Shown: positions 16,269-24,566, numbered from the stretch's first letter. The stretch: 64,000 nt of DNA from Mesorhizobium sp. SOD10 (GCA_000824805.1 CCNA01000034.1:248001-312000); one strand, 5' to 3'. The notes: generated by a model not told the origin, from the letters alone. Translations and numbers: made by a program.

Positions 16269-16412
16269 GAACAGACTCCCGCCAGTCGGCAGCGAGGCCT
16301 GCCGGCGACGTATTGGTGTAGAAACTCTGACGCCCTGGTCCCGGCGTATGTCTTGGAATTGTTCTACGGCTCGATATGCTCGAGATACGCCTCGGTGAGT
16401 TTGGCGAGGATG

Positions 16413-16841
16413 CTATTCCTCATCGTAAGGCTCGACTATCGCAAACGGAATGCCCAACGATTCAAGCAGATCAAGAACGCGTTCCGAGATGACGAGGCGG
16501 AAGGGTACCGCGATCCCAAAGTCGTCTTGACCCGCCTTTCCATTCACTTTCAACCAAACGAAATGTGGCAGGTCTAGGCCGGGTTGATCCTCTTGACACT
16601 CTTCCGAGGTCGTCACCTCGGCGTCGGCGAACGTCGCGCCTGTAAAGCCCATCTTCTGCAGCGCCCGCTGGGTTTCTTCAGTGACGAGGAAACAAGGAAA
16701 CGTCGCAACAATCACGTCCCCAAACCAGCCCTCTACCTCGTAGTGAAGTTTGGTTACGATGGGTGGATGAACGCTCGAGTCGAGAACCGTGTGTTTGCCA
16801 ATCCCACCAGCGACGTTCGGTCGTATCTTAAAAAATCGCAT
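16413..16841 (-). CDS. Orphan immunity-like protein, paralogue 1
   Basis: A 142-residue cytosolic protein, the same length as the candidate immunity protein at 19964-20392 and very similar to it (VLDSSVHPPIVTKLHYEVEG, GWFGDVIVATFPCFLVTEET, LPHFVWLKVNGKAGQDDFGI, LGIPFAIVEPY). The start at 16841 is set by alignment with that paralogue; a longer frame to 16904 is open but without homology. No intact toxin gene stands directly upstream, only another, frameshifted paralogue and a decayed C-terminal module. This is the arrangement of orphan immunity genes kept next to polymorphic-toxin loci. Function inferred. Confidence 0.7.
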   Translation of the reverse strand: MRFFKIRPNVAGGIGKHTVLDSSVHPPIVTKLHYEVEGWFGDVIVATFPCFLVTEETQRALQKMGFTGATFADAEVTTSEECQEDQPGLDLPHFVWLKVNGKAGQDDFGIAVPFRLVISERVLDLLESLGIPFAIVEPYDEE

Positions 16842-16881
16842 CAGAGGAAGACCGATCAACCTGCAAGCTGCCTCATGAACC

Positions 16882-17303
16882 TCAGAAAGGCTCGAACAGA
16901 GCACGGGAGATGCCCAATAGCCTTAGGACATCGAGCACCCTCTCGGTGACAACAAGCCGGTGGCCCTCGGCTAGCCCGAAATCGTCGTGGTCCGCCTCCC
17001 CATCCACTTTCAGCCATACGAATGGCGGCAGTTCCACGTCCGGCTGCATCTCCTCGAACAATTCGGACGTGGTTGCTTCTACCCTGTCGAAGGTTGCTCC
17101 AGAAAAGCCAGCCGTGAGAATTTTTGCCTTAGCGTCCTCGATGACGAGATAGCAGGGAACGAAGTAACAATAACATCACCCAGCCACCCGTCGAATTCAT
17201 AGTGCAAACGTGCCACGACGGGGGGGGGGTGGACGCCCGTGTCCATAACGGTATCATCACCAAGCCCGCCCGAGACTTCCGGTTCCAAATAGAAATGATC
17301 CAT
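16882..17303 (-). pseudogene. Immunity-like paralogue 2 with a single-base frameshift
   Basis: A third relative of the proteins at 16413 and 19964. From ATG 17303 (CGGAG 6 nt upstream) it reads MDHFYLEPEVSGGLGDDTVM, then VVARLHYEFDGWLGDVIVTS. At about 17158 the frame is lost because TTCCCTGC stands where TTCCCCTGC is needed. In the next frame the homology continues (CYLVIEDAKAKILTAGFSG, LPPFVWLKVDG, HDDFGLAEGH) to the stop at 16882. With one base restored it would encode 140 residues. A run of ten C (coding strand; 17220-17229) lies inside the His-Pro-Pro-Pro codons. The shift may be true decay, phase variation or a homopolymer sequencing error. Confidence 0.75.
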
Positions 17304-17488
17304 TTGATCTCCGCTCGCCGGGCGGCCCGGCTCCAACTCGCTCCTTCTCTCTCAGAGCATGCTATGGCAGCTGCCAAACCGCACCTTGCTGTCTACAACC
17401 ATTTGACTTTTATTTGCGATATATGCAACCTTTGATTGATGGACGTCAAGCCGGCATGACTGACCAGCCACGCGCCGAAGCGGCCATG

Positions 17489-17960
17489 TTAAGGTATCGG
17501 CCGAACCGCGCGCGGTTGAAATTTGGGAAAGCGGCTCTGGTAATCGGGGATTTCCATCTTGAAGTCAAAATTCCTCTGATCATCAGGCATGATCGCCGGT
17601 GAATTCTGAAATGGCTTCACTTCATGCTCATACACCAACCGTTTGCCGAATGTCTTTCTGAACTCGATCATCCCATCTATCAAGGACTCTACATAGGCCC
17701 TTTGAGACTGATCGACGACCCTGGATTGGAGTCGTTGAGTTTCCGGACTAATGTATCCTTTTTCATAGGCACGTCCGGATCATAGATCCCATTGAGCGCA
17801 TTTAGGTTAGGACCGTATGGATTTTTTTGGGGCCGTCAGGGAAATAGGCATCGGGACCTGAGAAGTAATTATCAAGAAGGTCGATCGCGAAGCGCCGAGC
17901 ATCCTCCTGACTGATGGAGACACCGCGGGTACCTATAGGAGGCAGCCCCCGCCTTTCGAT
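17489..17960 (-). pseudogene. Orphan C-terminal module (toxin-domain candidate) with two frameshifts
   Basis: Three overlapping reading-frame pieces join into one natural-looking 150-residue sequence. First is GTRGVSISQEDARRFAIDLL through NYFSGPDAYFPDGPKK, then NPYGPNLNALNGIYDPDVPM, then GYISPETQRLQSRVVDQSQR through FQNSPAIMPDDQRNFDFKME to VRPIP. Both joins are one-base shortages in A-runs (near 17822 and 17758). No start codon: the module begins just after in-frame stops. It lies between the immunity paralogue 2 gene and the virion copy B remnant, so it may be a former toxic C-terminus of copy B. The family is not recognised. Confidence 0.6.
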
Positions 17961-18007
17961 TTAACATTACTCCTTGATAAAGGCCGCTATTTCTGGTGGA
18001 TTCCCAA

Positions 18008-18435
18008 ATGCTGCCCGTCTTGAGATTCTTTATTTCAGCCTCAATGCATTTTTTTCCGCCGCGGCTCCCCTGAGCTTCGCCCAGAACACCTCGGAAAGCA
18101 GTTACTCTATAAAATTCGTCATAAAGATGAGTGACGGACGATATTTCGGTGGGGCTGCGGTATGCAAAAAGAACTTCGATTGCAATGTACAGTTCGACGA
18201 TGGGTTTCAGATGAGCCTCATCGATTACAAGGATAACTACGCCCTATCGATTTACAACATAAGCAGCGATCAATCACTGCAACGCTGCCGCTCCTTTGGA
18301 ACAGGGAAGGATACAATCTATTTAGATCGAAAAAAGCGAAAATACATAGTTAAACTATACCGTAGTATGAGGCAGGACCTTTCGTATGAGTATCCAGTAA
18401 TCTATGGGGATATGTTTTTGGATATCTCGGATTGA
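18008..18435 (+). pseudogene. Exported AT-rich small protein with an apparent one-base shift in its signal peptide
   Basis: The main frame gives ...SAAAPLSFAQ-NTSESSYSIKFVIKMSDG, AAVCKKNFDCNVQF, and a C-terminus YPVIYGDMFLDISD. In that frame the only start is TTG 17974, with no ribosome site. ATG 18008, preceded by GGTGGA at 7 nt, opens a perfect signal peptide (MLPVLRFFISASMHFF) in the neighbouring frame, which joins the main frame if the T7 run at about 18050 had one more T. It is on the plus strand and ends six bases from the stop of virion copy B. Like the paralogues at 8410-9725 it may be an exported immunity protein; this is inference. Confidence 0.55.
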
Positions 18436-18441
18436 TACTGG

Positions 18442-19623
18442 TTAAGCTAAACTCATCACCACGCCAGTGTAAATTAATTGCCTTATGAGCGACATTCGCA
18501 ATTCTGGGTGGAGCACATTGTCCAACAACATGTGACTGAGTGCACGTGTTTCTCCGCGTCGAAATTTGTTGTCAATCGACGACATAACAGCGTCTTCAGC
18601 GATGGAGTTCGGCAACGGCTGAATGTCTTCTATGCCGAGCTGACGTTGAGCGGAAACCGACCAGAGGATTGCATTCTGATAGCCTTTGGAGTTCGACACA
18701 TTTTTCCATGCCGCATCCACGGTAGGAAAAACTTGGCGAACATAGGCGCCGGGATCTGCAGTCCTCGCTCCCAGGTTCCGCTTTGCAGCCTCCACTAACA
18801 GATCGGGATTGGTGTGAACTTCCTGCTGAGAGTTCGTCGCGCCAGACACCGTATTGCTAAGTAAAGCCTGGATCGCCTGGTTCGGCATGGTCCGCAGGCC
18901 GAAGGCTTGGCGGCCAGCGTCGATCTTTCGACCGAACTCCTGATACCGCTTGCCGCCCTCCTCGACACCATAGACGGCAGCGAAATCCGCAGCGCTTGGC
19001 ATGGCGCCGGAGTAGTTGCCCGTATTGGCAATGGTGTCCGGGGCATTCTGCGAGGCAAGATCGATGTTGGCGCGCGCCTCGATCAGCCTGTTCATTGTCG
19101 CGGCGCGCGCCTGGCGGAGCAGTTGCCGAATGCCGTCCGGCGATAAATCGACAAGAGGACCGGCTCCGGGGTCGCCGGCTTGGCGGCTGCCCGGCCCCTG
19201 GTCCGCCGCTGAGCACCTCAGTCGCCCGGCCAGGATCCCGCACGATCAGCGCCTCCATGCGCGTCCTTGCCGTCTTTTCGCGCCACGCGGCTTCAGCCTG
19301 CAGCCGGCTCCCGGGGTCGAGGTTCATCTTGGCGATGAGGTCGAGACCGGCGTGGCGAGCGGCATCGAAGGCGGCGTGATCGTGCGGGTCGCTCTTGGCG
19401 ATGGTGTCGAGCTGTTCGGCCTGGGCCGCCGCCAACTGGTCCTGCTCATACTGGGCTCGACGCTGGAGTTGCCGCATCGCCATGCGCACCGAGCCTGCCT
19501 CTCGCAAGGCCGGCTTGCTTCCTGCCAGTAGGGATCGAGCGGGCCGGCCGGGGCAGCGTCGGGCGCTGCATCGCGGGGATCGGGGCGGCGCCGATCGGTA
19601 AAGAGCGGGATGATGTGGACCAT
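18442..19623 (-). pseudogene. Virion (ejection-type) protein copy B, decayed
   Basis: It starts MVHIIPLFTDRRRPDPRDAA and is nearly identical in DNA to copy C for long stretches. About 265 bp present in copy C (22366-22632) is missing near 19520, shifting the frame. An extra G near 19192 (CCCGGCCCC against CCCGCCCC in copy C) shifts it again. The third frame from 19095 (MNRLIEARANIDLASQNAPD onward) stays open to 18442 and ends without any toxin domain (LIYTGVVMSLA). The gene is clearly broken, though the last frame could still make a 217-residue fragment. It appears to be an older tandem duplicate of copy C. Confidence 0.8.
18867..19500. repeat. Direct repeat of virion gene copies B and C (unit 1)
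   Basis: This stretch is estimated by eye at well over 90 percent identical to 21717-22345 in the same orientation. One example is the segment around GCCTGGTTCGGCATGGTCCG, whose extension to the GATCTTTCGACCGAACTCCT block is almost unchanged in both. With the similar immunity genes 16413-16841 and 19964-20392 it defines a tandem duplication of a virion-protein plus immunity unit, about 2.9-3.5 kb apart. Confidence 0.75.
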
Positions 19624-19963
19624 GGGTGCTCCGGCACTGCTGGCTTTTGAACATCGGGGGATGGCGACGCGGCGCGGCCGATGGCCTGCGGGGGACGGCG
19701 TTCGCCGGCTTACTTAGTGAGTTTTTTGGGGAGGCCGGTGTTTTCGATGCCTGGGTGGCCGGAACGGCCCTTCATCATCCCGGGGCGGAGGACAAGCGAA
19801 GCGACGCCGTAGCCCCCGGGGCCCATCGCAAGTGCCATGCATCGCAAAGGTTCAAATTACGGTGACAGTGCACGATTCTCCGTTCGGTGGAACGAAACCA
19901 TGGCGAACTTCAACAACTGAATCGCGTTCAGAAAATGGATGCGTTGTCACCGCAATTCCCATG
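19624..19963. other. Intergenic stretch between duplicated units, no gene seen
   Basis: A 340-bp gap between the start of copy B and the stop of the immunity-like gene downstream of copy C. Open frames here have no coding character. It should hold the promoter for copy B if that is still transcribed. Confidence 0.45.
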
Positions 19964-20392
19964 CTATTCGTCCTCGTAAGGCTCGACTATCGCAAACGGA
20001 ATGCCCAACGATTCAAGCAGATCAAGAACGCGCTTCGAAATGACGAGGCGATAATCTGCTGCGATTCCGAAGTCGTCTTGACCCGCCTTCCCATTCACTT
20101 TCAGCCAAACGAAATGTGGTAATTGCAGCCCGGGTTGATCCTCCTGGCAGTCTTCCGAGACAGTCACCTCGGCGGCGGCGAACGTCGCACCTGAAAAGCC
20201 CATCTTCTGCAACGCATGCCGGGTTTCTTCGGTAACGAGGAAACAGGGGAAAGTCGTAACGATCGCATCCCCAAACCAGCCTTCTACCTCGTAGTGAAGC
20301 TTGGTTACGATCGGCGGATGAACGCTCGGGTCTAGAACTGTGCGCTCGCCAAGCCCACCGGCCACATTCGGTTCTATGTAGAAGTATTGCAT
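19964..20392 (-). CDS. Candidate immunity protein for the adjacent nuclease-like toxin domain
   Basis: A 142-residue acidic cytosolic protein: MQYFYIEPNVAGGLGERTVL, then VHPPIVTKLHYEVEGWFGDA, LPHFVWLKVNGKAGQDDFGI and a C-terminus LGIPFAIVEPYEDE. It has no signal peptide or membrane segment. Its ATG shares one base with the toxin gene's stop (TAATG), so the two proteins are made together, as toxin and immunity usually are. Two relatives lie at 16413 and 16882. Small proteins of this pattern are found beside polymorphic-toxin C-termini in other bacteria. Binding to the toxin is inferred from position and multiplicity. Confidence 0.75.
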   Translation of the reverse strand: MQYFYIEPNVAGGLGERTVLDPSVHPPIVTKLHYEVEGWFGDAIVTTFPCFLVTEETRHALQKMGFSGATFAAAEVTVSEDCQEDQPGLQLPHFVWLKVNGKAGQDDFGIAADYRLVISKRVLDLLESLGIPFAIVEPYEDE

Positions 20393-22734
20393 TATTCACC
20401 TATCGGCGGCTGGAAGAGATGGCCATATTTCTTGTCGATATATGTAACGTACTTAAGCACATCCTGACGAGTCGCATTTGGGTGTCTTCTATAAAACCGT
20501 TCCCATTCGAACCGAAAAATTGTCTTATGCAGAAGTCTATCCAAATCCTTGGGGATTCCGCGGAGGTTCTCAAGTGAGTGCATCTCACCTTCGGTAACAA
20601 GACCAGGATATCGTTTCAATATCTGCCGCTCTGCAGCATGGTGGACCACCACGTCGCCGTCCAGCTTCGGGTTCGCATCGAGAAATGTTTTGCGGTACTT
20701 TTTCGAAGCTGCCCTGCCAAACGATGCTCCTGGATACCTTACTTTAGAAGGGTCTCTTGCGATCGAGTTAATAATCTCAAGAAGCTCGGCCTTGTCAGGC
20801 TTGACGCCTGTTCCCAACCGATGGGCAGCATCCTCCGCGGCTTTGACCAGAGATTTCGTCTCAGCCGCTTGGCGAGCCACCGCAACATCTGCGGCGAGCC
20901 CCGACCTGGCGCGCGAACCACTTGTCGCGAACTCCTCCAGCGGCTTGGCGAACTTGCCCGTCCCGCCGCGGACTATGGCCAAGCCCTTTGCAACAGCTTC
21001 GCCGGCTGCCTCTGACGCCAAGCGCCCTCCCGCAACAGCCCCCGAGCCGGGGGTGACCGGCAGTTGTTCAAGGAAGTCCCAAGGGGAATCGCGCAGTTCC
21101 CTGAGAGCCAGCCCAATGTCGTGCGGGGCGCGGGCCAGGGACTCGAAGCCTTCGCTGAGGTAATTGCCGAAATCCTCTGCGGCCTGTCGAACTGCAGACT
21201 TGGGTTCGCCAGGAGCCGCCGAAGAAGGCGATTGCTCCCCTGTCGCCGCGGTGGTGATCGGATCGACGTCGGTTGGCTGATAAAACCCGGCTTGGTCTAG
21301 CTGTTGAGATAACGCTTTCCGGGTCGCAGGATCGTTGGCTGCCGCCACAAGATCACCCAGGACAGTGTTCCTGTCACCCTGCGACGCGCCTTTCTCGCCG
21401 AAACCATCGGCGATGCTTCGGACCACGGCTTTCGGCAGAGGTTGGGGATTTTCGACGCCTAATTGCCGTTGCGCCGCAACCGAGAGGGCAATCGCCCGGC
21501 TGTACGCCTCCCGATCGTTGATCCCTGGCTTGCCGGCTTGGCCAGTGACTTCGCCCCACGCGGCGTCCACATCGGGAAAGACTTCACGAACATAGCCTGC
21601 GGGATCTGCCTGCCTCTCGGCTAGAGTCTTGAGCGCAGCTGCAGCAGTGACCTGATATCGGAGGTAGTCTTCGTCGGAAGCCCTAGGGCCGGGCTCAACA
21701 TCACGCAGCGCTGCGTGGATCGCCTGGTTCGGCATGGTCCGCATGCCAAAGGCTTGGCGGCCAGCGTCGATCTTTCGACCGAACTCCTGATACCGCTTGC
21801 CGCCCTCCTCCACCCCATAGACGGCGGCGAAGTCCGCAAGGCTTGGCATTGCGCCGGGATAGTTGCCCGTATTGGCAATCGCGTCCGGAGCATTCTGCGA
21901 AGCGAGATCGATGTTGGCGCGCGCCTCGATCAGCCTGTTCATTGTCGCGGCGCGCGCCTGGCGGAGCAGTTGCCGAATGCCGCCCGGCGATAAATCGACA
22001 AGAGGATCGGTTCCGGGATCGCCGGCTTGGCGGCCGCCCGCCCCTGGTCCGCCGCTCAGCACCTCGGTCGCCCGGCCAGGATCCCGCGCGATCAGCGCTT
22101 CGATGTGCGTCCTTGCCGTGTTTTCGCGCCACGCGGCTTCGGTGTGTTGCCGGCTCTCCGGGTCGAGGTTCATCTTGGCGATGAGGTCGAGGCCGGCTTG
22201 GCGAGCGGCATCGAAGGCGGCGTGGTCGTCCGGGTCGCTCTTGGCGATGGTGTCGAGTTCTTCGGCCTGGGCCGCCGCCAGATGGTCCTGCTCATACTGG
22301 GCGCGGCGCTGATTTTGCTGCATCGCCATGCGCGCCGAGCCTGCCTCTCGCAAGGCGGGCTTGCGGCTGGCGAGGCCGGCGCGCAGCTCGGGCGGCGCCT
22401 GCTTCAGGAAATTGTCGAACAGCGTGTCGAAGCGGCCTTTGAGCACGACGCGCCCGGTATGCGGGTCGACCTCGCCATACATGGCGTGGTGCAGCCCCTC
22501 CCCGTCCGCCGGCGCATTGGCGGCGACATCGGCCTCGGCGCTGGCGATCTCTCCGCCCAGCCTGCGCGCCGCGATCTCGGTGTCGAAGGCCTGCTGACGC
22601 GCCATGCGGCGTTCGTAGTGAGCGGCGACCTCCTGCCAATAGGGATCGAGCGGGCCAGCCGGCCCGGCGTCGGACGCCGCATCGCCGGCATCGGGGCGGC
22701 GCTGATCGGTGAAGAGCGGGATGATGTGGACCAT
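20392..22734 (-). CDS. Virion (ejection-type) protein copy C fused to a nuclease-like polymorphic toxin domain
   Basis: A 780-residue intact protein. ATG 22734 is preceded by AGGAAG at about 9 nt and opens MVHIIPLFTDQRRPDAGDAA as in copies A and B. Residues 1-500 are the shared virion part: coiled, Ala/Gln-rich, with QQNQRRAQYEQDHLAAAQAE and VAAQRQLGVENPQPLP. Residues about 510-650 are a Gly/Ala linker (LPVTPGSGAVAGGRLASEAA). The last 130 residues are unrelated to copies A and B. They carry DGDVVVHHAAERQILKRYPG, EMHSLENLRGIPKDLDRLLH and FEWERFYRRHP, the paired-His, HS.eNLRGI and W..FY pattern of HNH/endonuclease VII-like toxin domains. The next gene is its likely immunity gene. DNA cleavage is inferred. 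Confidence 0.75.
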   Translation of the reverse strand: MVHIIPLFTDQRRPDAGDAASDAGPAGPLDPYWQEVAAHYERRMARQQAFDTEIAARRLGGEIASAEADVAANAPADGEGLHHAMYGEVDPHTGRVVLKGRFDTLFDNFLKQAPPELRAGLASRKPALREAGSARMAMQQNQRRAQYEQDHLAAAQAEELDTIAKSDPDDHAAFDAARQAGLDLIAKMNLDPESRQHTEAAWRENTARTHIEALIARDPGRATEVLSGGPGAGGRQAGDPGTDPLVDLSPGGIRQLLRQARAATMNRLIEARANIDLASQNAPDAIANTGNYPGAMPSLADFAAVYGVEEGGKRYQEFGRKIDAGRQAFGMRTMPNQAIHAALRDVEPGPRASDEDYLRYQVTAAAALKTLAERQADPAGYVREVFPDVDAAWGEVTGQAGKPGINDREAYSRAIALSVAAQRQLGVENPQPLPKAVVRSIADGFGEKGASQGDRNTVLGDLVAAANDPATRKALSQQLDQAGFYQPTDVDPITTAATGEQSPSSAAPGEPKSAVRQAAEDFGNYLSEGFESLARAPHDIGLALRELRDSPWDFLEQLPVTPGSGAVAGGRLASEAAGEAVAKGLAIVRGGTGKFAKPLEEFATSGSRARSGLAADVAVARQAAETKSLVKAAEDAAHRLGTGVKPDKAELLEIINSIARDPSKVRYPGASFGRAASKKYRKTFLDANPKLDGDVVVHHAAERQILKRYPGLVTEGEMHSLENLRGIPKDLDRLLHKTIFRFEWERFYRRHPNATRQDVLKYVTYIDKKYGHLFQPPIGE
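21717..22345. repeat. Direct repeat of virion gene copies B and C (unit 2)
   Basis: Partner of 18867-19500, same orientation. A second matching block joins 22633-22734 to 19520-19623, around the shared start region. Recombination between the units would delete or swap the toxin end of copy C together with an immunity gene. Confidence 0.75.
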
Positions 22735-23028
22735 GTGAATGCTTCCTGACGCGCGGATGCGCCGCCGGCGGCATGGCCGACGCATGGCGCATCGGCTGCG
22801 GCTTGCAGGGCTGTCGGATCGAGGATTTCAGCGAGGCGAGAAGGCCGCCGGCGTTGCGGAATAGAATAAAAGCGCCGGCGGCAGGAGCTTCGTCATCCTA
22901 GGGCGAAGTAAGGAGCGGAGCGACGCGCGCAGGCCTTAGGATCCACGCCGCGACGCTAAACCGTTGCAATGGCTACAGAATTCTGCGCCGCGGCACTCTG
23001 CGGCAGAGGTCACGGTATGGATTTCCGT
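22735..23028. other. Intergenic stretch before the repeat, no gene seen
   Basis: About 290 bp, followed by a palindromic repeat, between the terminase C-terminal piece and virion copy C. No frame with coding character; it may hold a promoter for the virion-toxin-immunity unit. Confidence 0.45.
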
Positions 23029-23155
23029 CCCTTCTCCCCGTTCACGGGGAGAAGGTGCCCGAAGGGCGGATGAGGGGCAGCGCGACGTTCCGAGAAGCTG
23101 GCGCTGCCCCTTATCTGCCTACCGGCATCCTCTCCCCGTGAACGGGGCGAGGAAG
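23029..23155. repeat. Palindromic RIME-like repeat
   Basis: CCTTCTCCCCGTTCACGGGG with GTGCCCGAAGGGCGGATGAG on the left and CCTCTCCCCGTGAACGGGGC on the right, the two halves facing each other across GGCAGCGC / GCGCTGCC. It lies 15 bp from the stop of the terminase C-terminal gene. Confidence 0.8.
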
Positions 23156-23169
23156 GCAGCTTCAGCGCC

Positions 23170-23925
23170 TCACCTGAAAGCCCCCAGCGGATCACTCTGT
23201 CCCGCGGGCCGCCGCGCTGCCTTGAACTCCATTGGATCAACCACGGCTTCCCGCAGCATCATCACGCCGTAGCGCGTCGCGGACATCAAATCGTCACGCA
23301 ATTTGACCACCTGGCCGTTCTTTCGGTGGAACAACCTGAATTCCTCGAACCACGCGGCTAAAGTCGAAAACACCTTGAAGCGGCCGGATTGCATGCGGTC
23401 GAGCATGTCCATCAGCCCGGCCTCGACCGAGACCGAGCCGTCGGGGAAACGGGCGTGACTGGCAAGCATGTTCAGCCCATGCGCGGTATATTGTTTGGCG
23501 AGCGCAACGCCTGCGCCTTCCAGCGTTTCGCGGCGGCCGTCGCGCGGCCAGGCGAAGGGCAGCCATTCGCCCCAGGCCTTCAGCGCCAGCGCCTGCATGG
23601 CCGGCGTCTGCTGGGAGGCGCGATGGGCCTTGGTCACGTAGACGACATCGGCCTCGGTATCCCAGGCAAGCTCGACCGCGGCGGAAGGGTGGTCCCAACC
23701 GAAATCGAGCGCACCGATGCGCGGCCACCAGCGCGGCAGTTTGAACGGCTCGCAGGCGATCGCCTCCTCCGCCAACGGAAAGATGCGGCCGGAGCCCAGC
23801 ACCGGAATGCCCTTCGCGCGGGCTTCGCGCTCGTGCTCGGGGTAAGCCGCGATGATCTCCGCGCGCTGCTCGGGCGAATAGTGCCCGGCATCGTCGATGG
23901 TCATGAATGTAACGTGGCGGGACAT
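23170..23925 (-). CDS. Large terminase, C-terminal nuclease part (split gene)
   Basis: A 251-residue protein matching only the second half of T7-like large terminases. It begins MSRHVTFMTIDDAGHYSPEQ and continues GIPVLGSGRIFPLAEE, GALDFGWDHPSAAVELAWD (RNase H-like nuclease motif with the acidic residues present), DGSVSVEAGLMDMLDRM, GRFKVF and LRDDLMSATRYGVMMLREA. The ATPase half is encoded at 24654-25388. The two halves together come to about 495 residues, the usual length of one complete terminase. The break falls at a natural join (FLTAEAVQG / SRHVTFMT). The ATG may be fortuitous. It could work as a separate subunit or be dead. Confidence 0.85.
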   Translation of the reverse strand: MSRHVTFMTIDDAGHYSPEQRAEIIAAYPEHEREARAKGIPVLGSGRIFPLAEEAIACEPFKLPRWWPRIGALDFGWDHPSAAVELAWDTEADVVYVTKAHRASQQTPAMQALALKAWGEWLPFAWPRDGRRETLEGAGVALAKQYTAHGLNMLASHARFPDGSVSVEAGLMDMLDRMQSGRFKVFSTLAAWFEEFRLFHRKNGQVVKLRDDLMSATRYGVMMLREAVVDPMEFKAARRPAGQSDPLGAFR

Positions 23926-23938
23926 GGCAGGCTCCAGT

Positions 23939-24107
23939 TCCTCGCCCGGCGAGAGCGGGTGGCGCGGCGAAGCCGCGACGGAGAGGGGCGGCGGCTCAGG
24001 CCGAATGGATGTGACGAGTCTCGTTTCGGCGAAAGTCAGAGCTATACGAAGGCCCCCTCTCCGGCCGCTGCGCGGCCAACTCTCCCCGCTTCACGCGGGC
24101 GAGGAAG
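23939..24107. repeat. Palindromic RIME-like repeat, one end of the terminase insertion
   Basis: TTCCTCGCCCGGCGAGAGCG with GCGCGGCGAAGCCGCGACGG at the left; GGCCGCTGCGCGGCCAACTC and CGCGGGCGAGGAAG at the right. It belongs to the same family as 14459-14635. It starts 13 bp upstream of the terminase C-terminal ATG. Confidence 0.8.
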
Positions 24108-24113
24108 CAGCGC

Positions 24114-24467
24114 TCAGCCCTTGTATCCCTCGTTGACGCAATCGTTCTTCCAGGCCCAGTCGAAATCGGCCTGCGACATGGACGAGCCGAGGCCCGGCTC
24201 GACGTAAGGTCCCGCGCCGTCGATATAGACGATGAAGCGCGCTTCCTTGGTGAAGACGCCGACCTTGCTTGCGACGACGCCGCATGTCTGGCCACTCGCG
24301 CTGTCGCCACTGAGATCGACATGCGAAAAACTCGCCTCCGGATTGTTGATCAGGCCGCGCATCCTGGCTTCGGCCGAGGCGATCGCATCGGCGCGCCAGT
24401 CGCCGCTCGAGCCGGAGCAGGCCGAGAGCAGCGCACAAAGAAGAAGCAGGTTGGACGCAGGTCGCAT
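24114..24467 (-). CDS. Small lipoprotein inserted between the two halves of the terminase
   Basis: A 117-residue lipoprotein: MRPASNLLLLCALLSACSGS with lipobox LSAC, then WRADAIASAEARMRGLINNP, SGQTCGVVASKVGVF, ARFIVYIDGAGPYVEPGLGS and WAWKNDCVNEGYKG. It reads like a bacterial envelope protein and has nothing to do with packaging. Both sides are palindromic repeats, so repeat, gene and repeat together form a compact cassette of about 770 bp. Residues after the lipobox suggest a periplasmic beta domain with one Cys pair. Its function is not known to me. Confidence 0.8.
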   Translation of the reverse strand: MRPASNLLLLCALLSACSGSSGDWRADAIASAEARMRGLINNPEASFSHVDLSGDSASGQTCGVVASKVGVFTKEARFIVYIDGAGPYVEPGLGSSMSQADFDWAWKNDCVNEGYKG

Positions 24468-24566
24468 GCTGGCCCCCGATCACAGCCGGAAACTACCCGA
24501 CCTTCGGTTGCGGCCAAAGCGGCATCGCCAATCATGGTGTCGGCCGGGTTTCGCGAAGCTCCCAGT

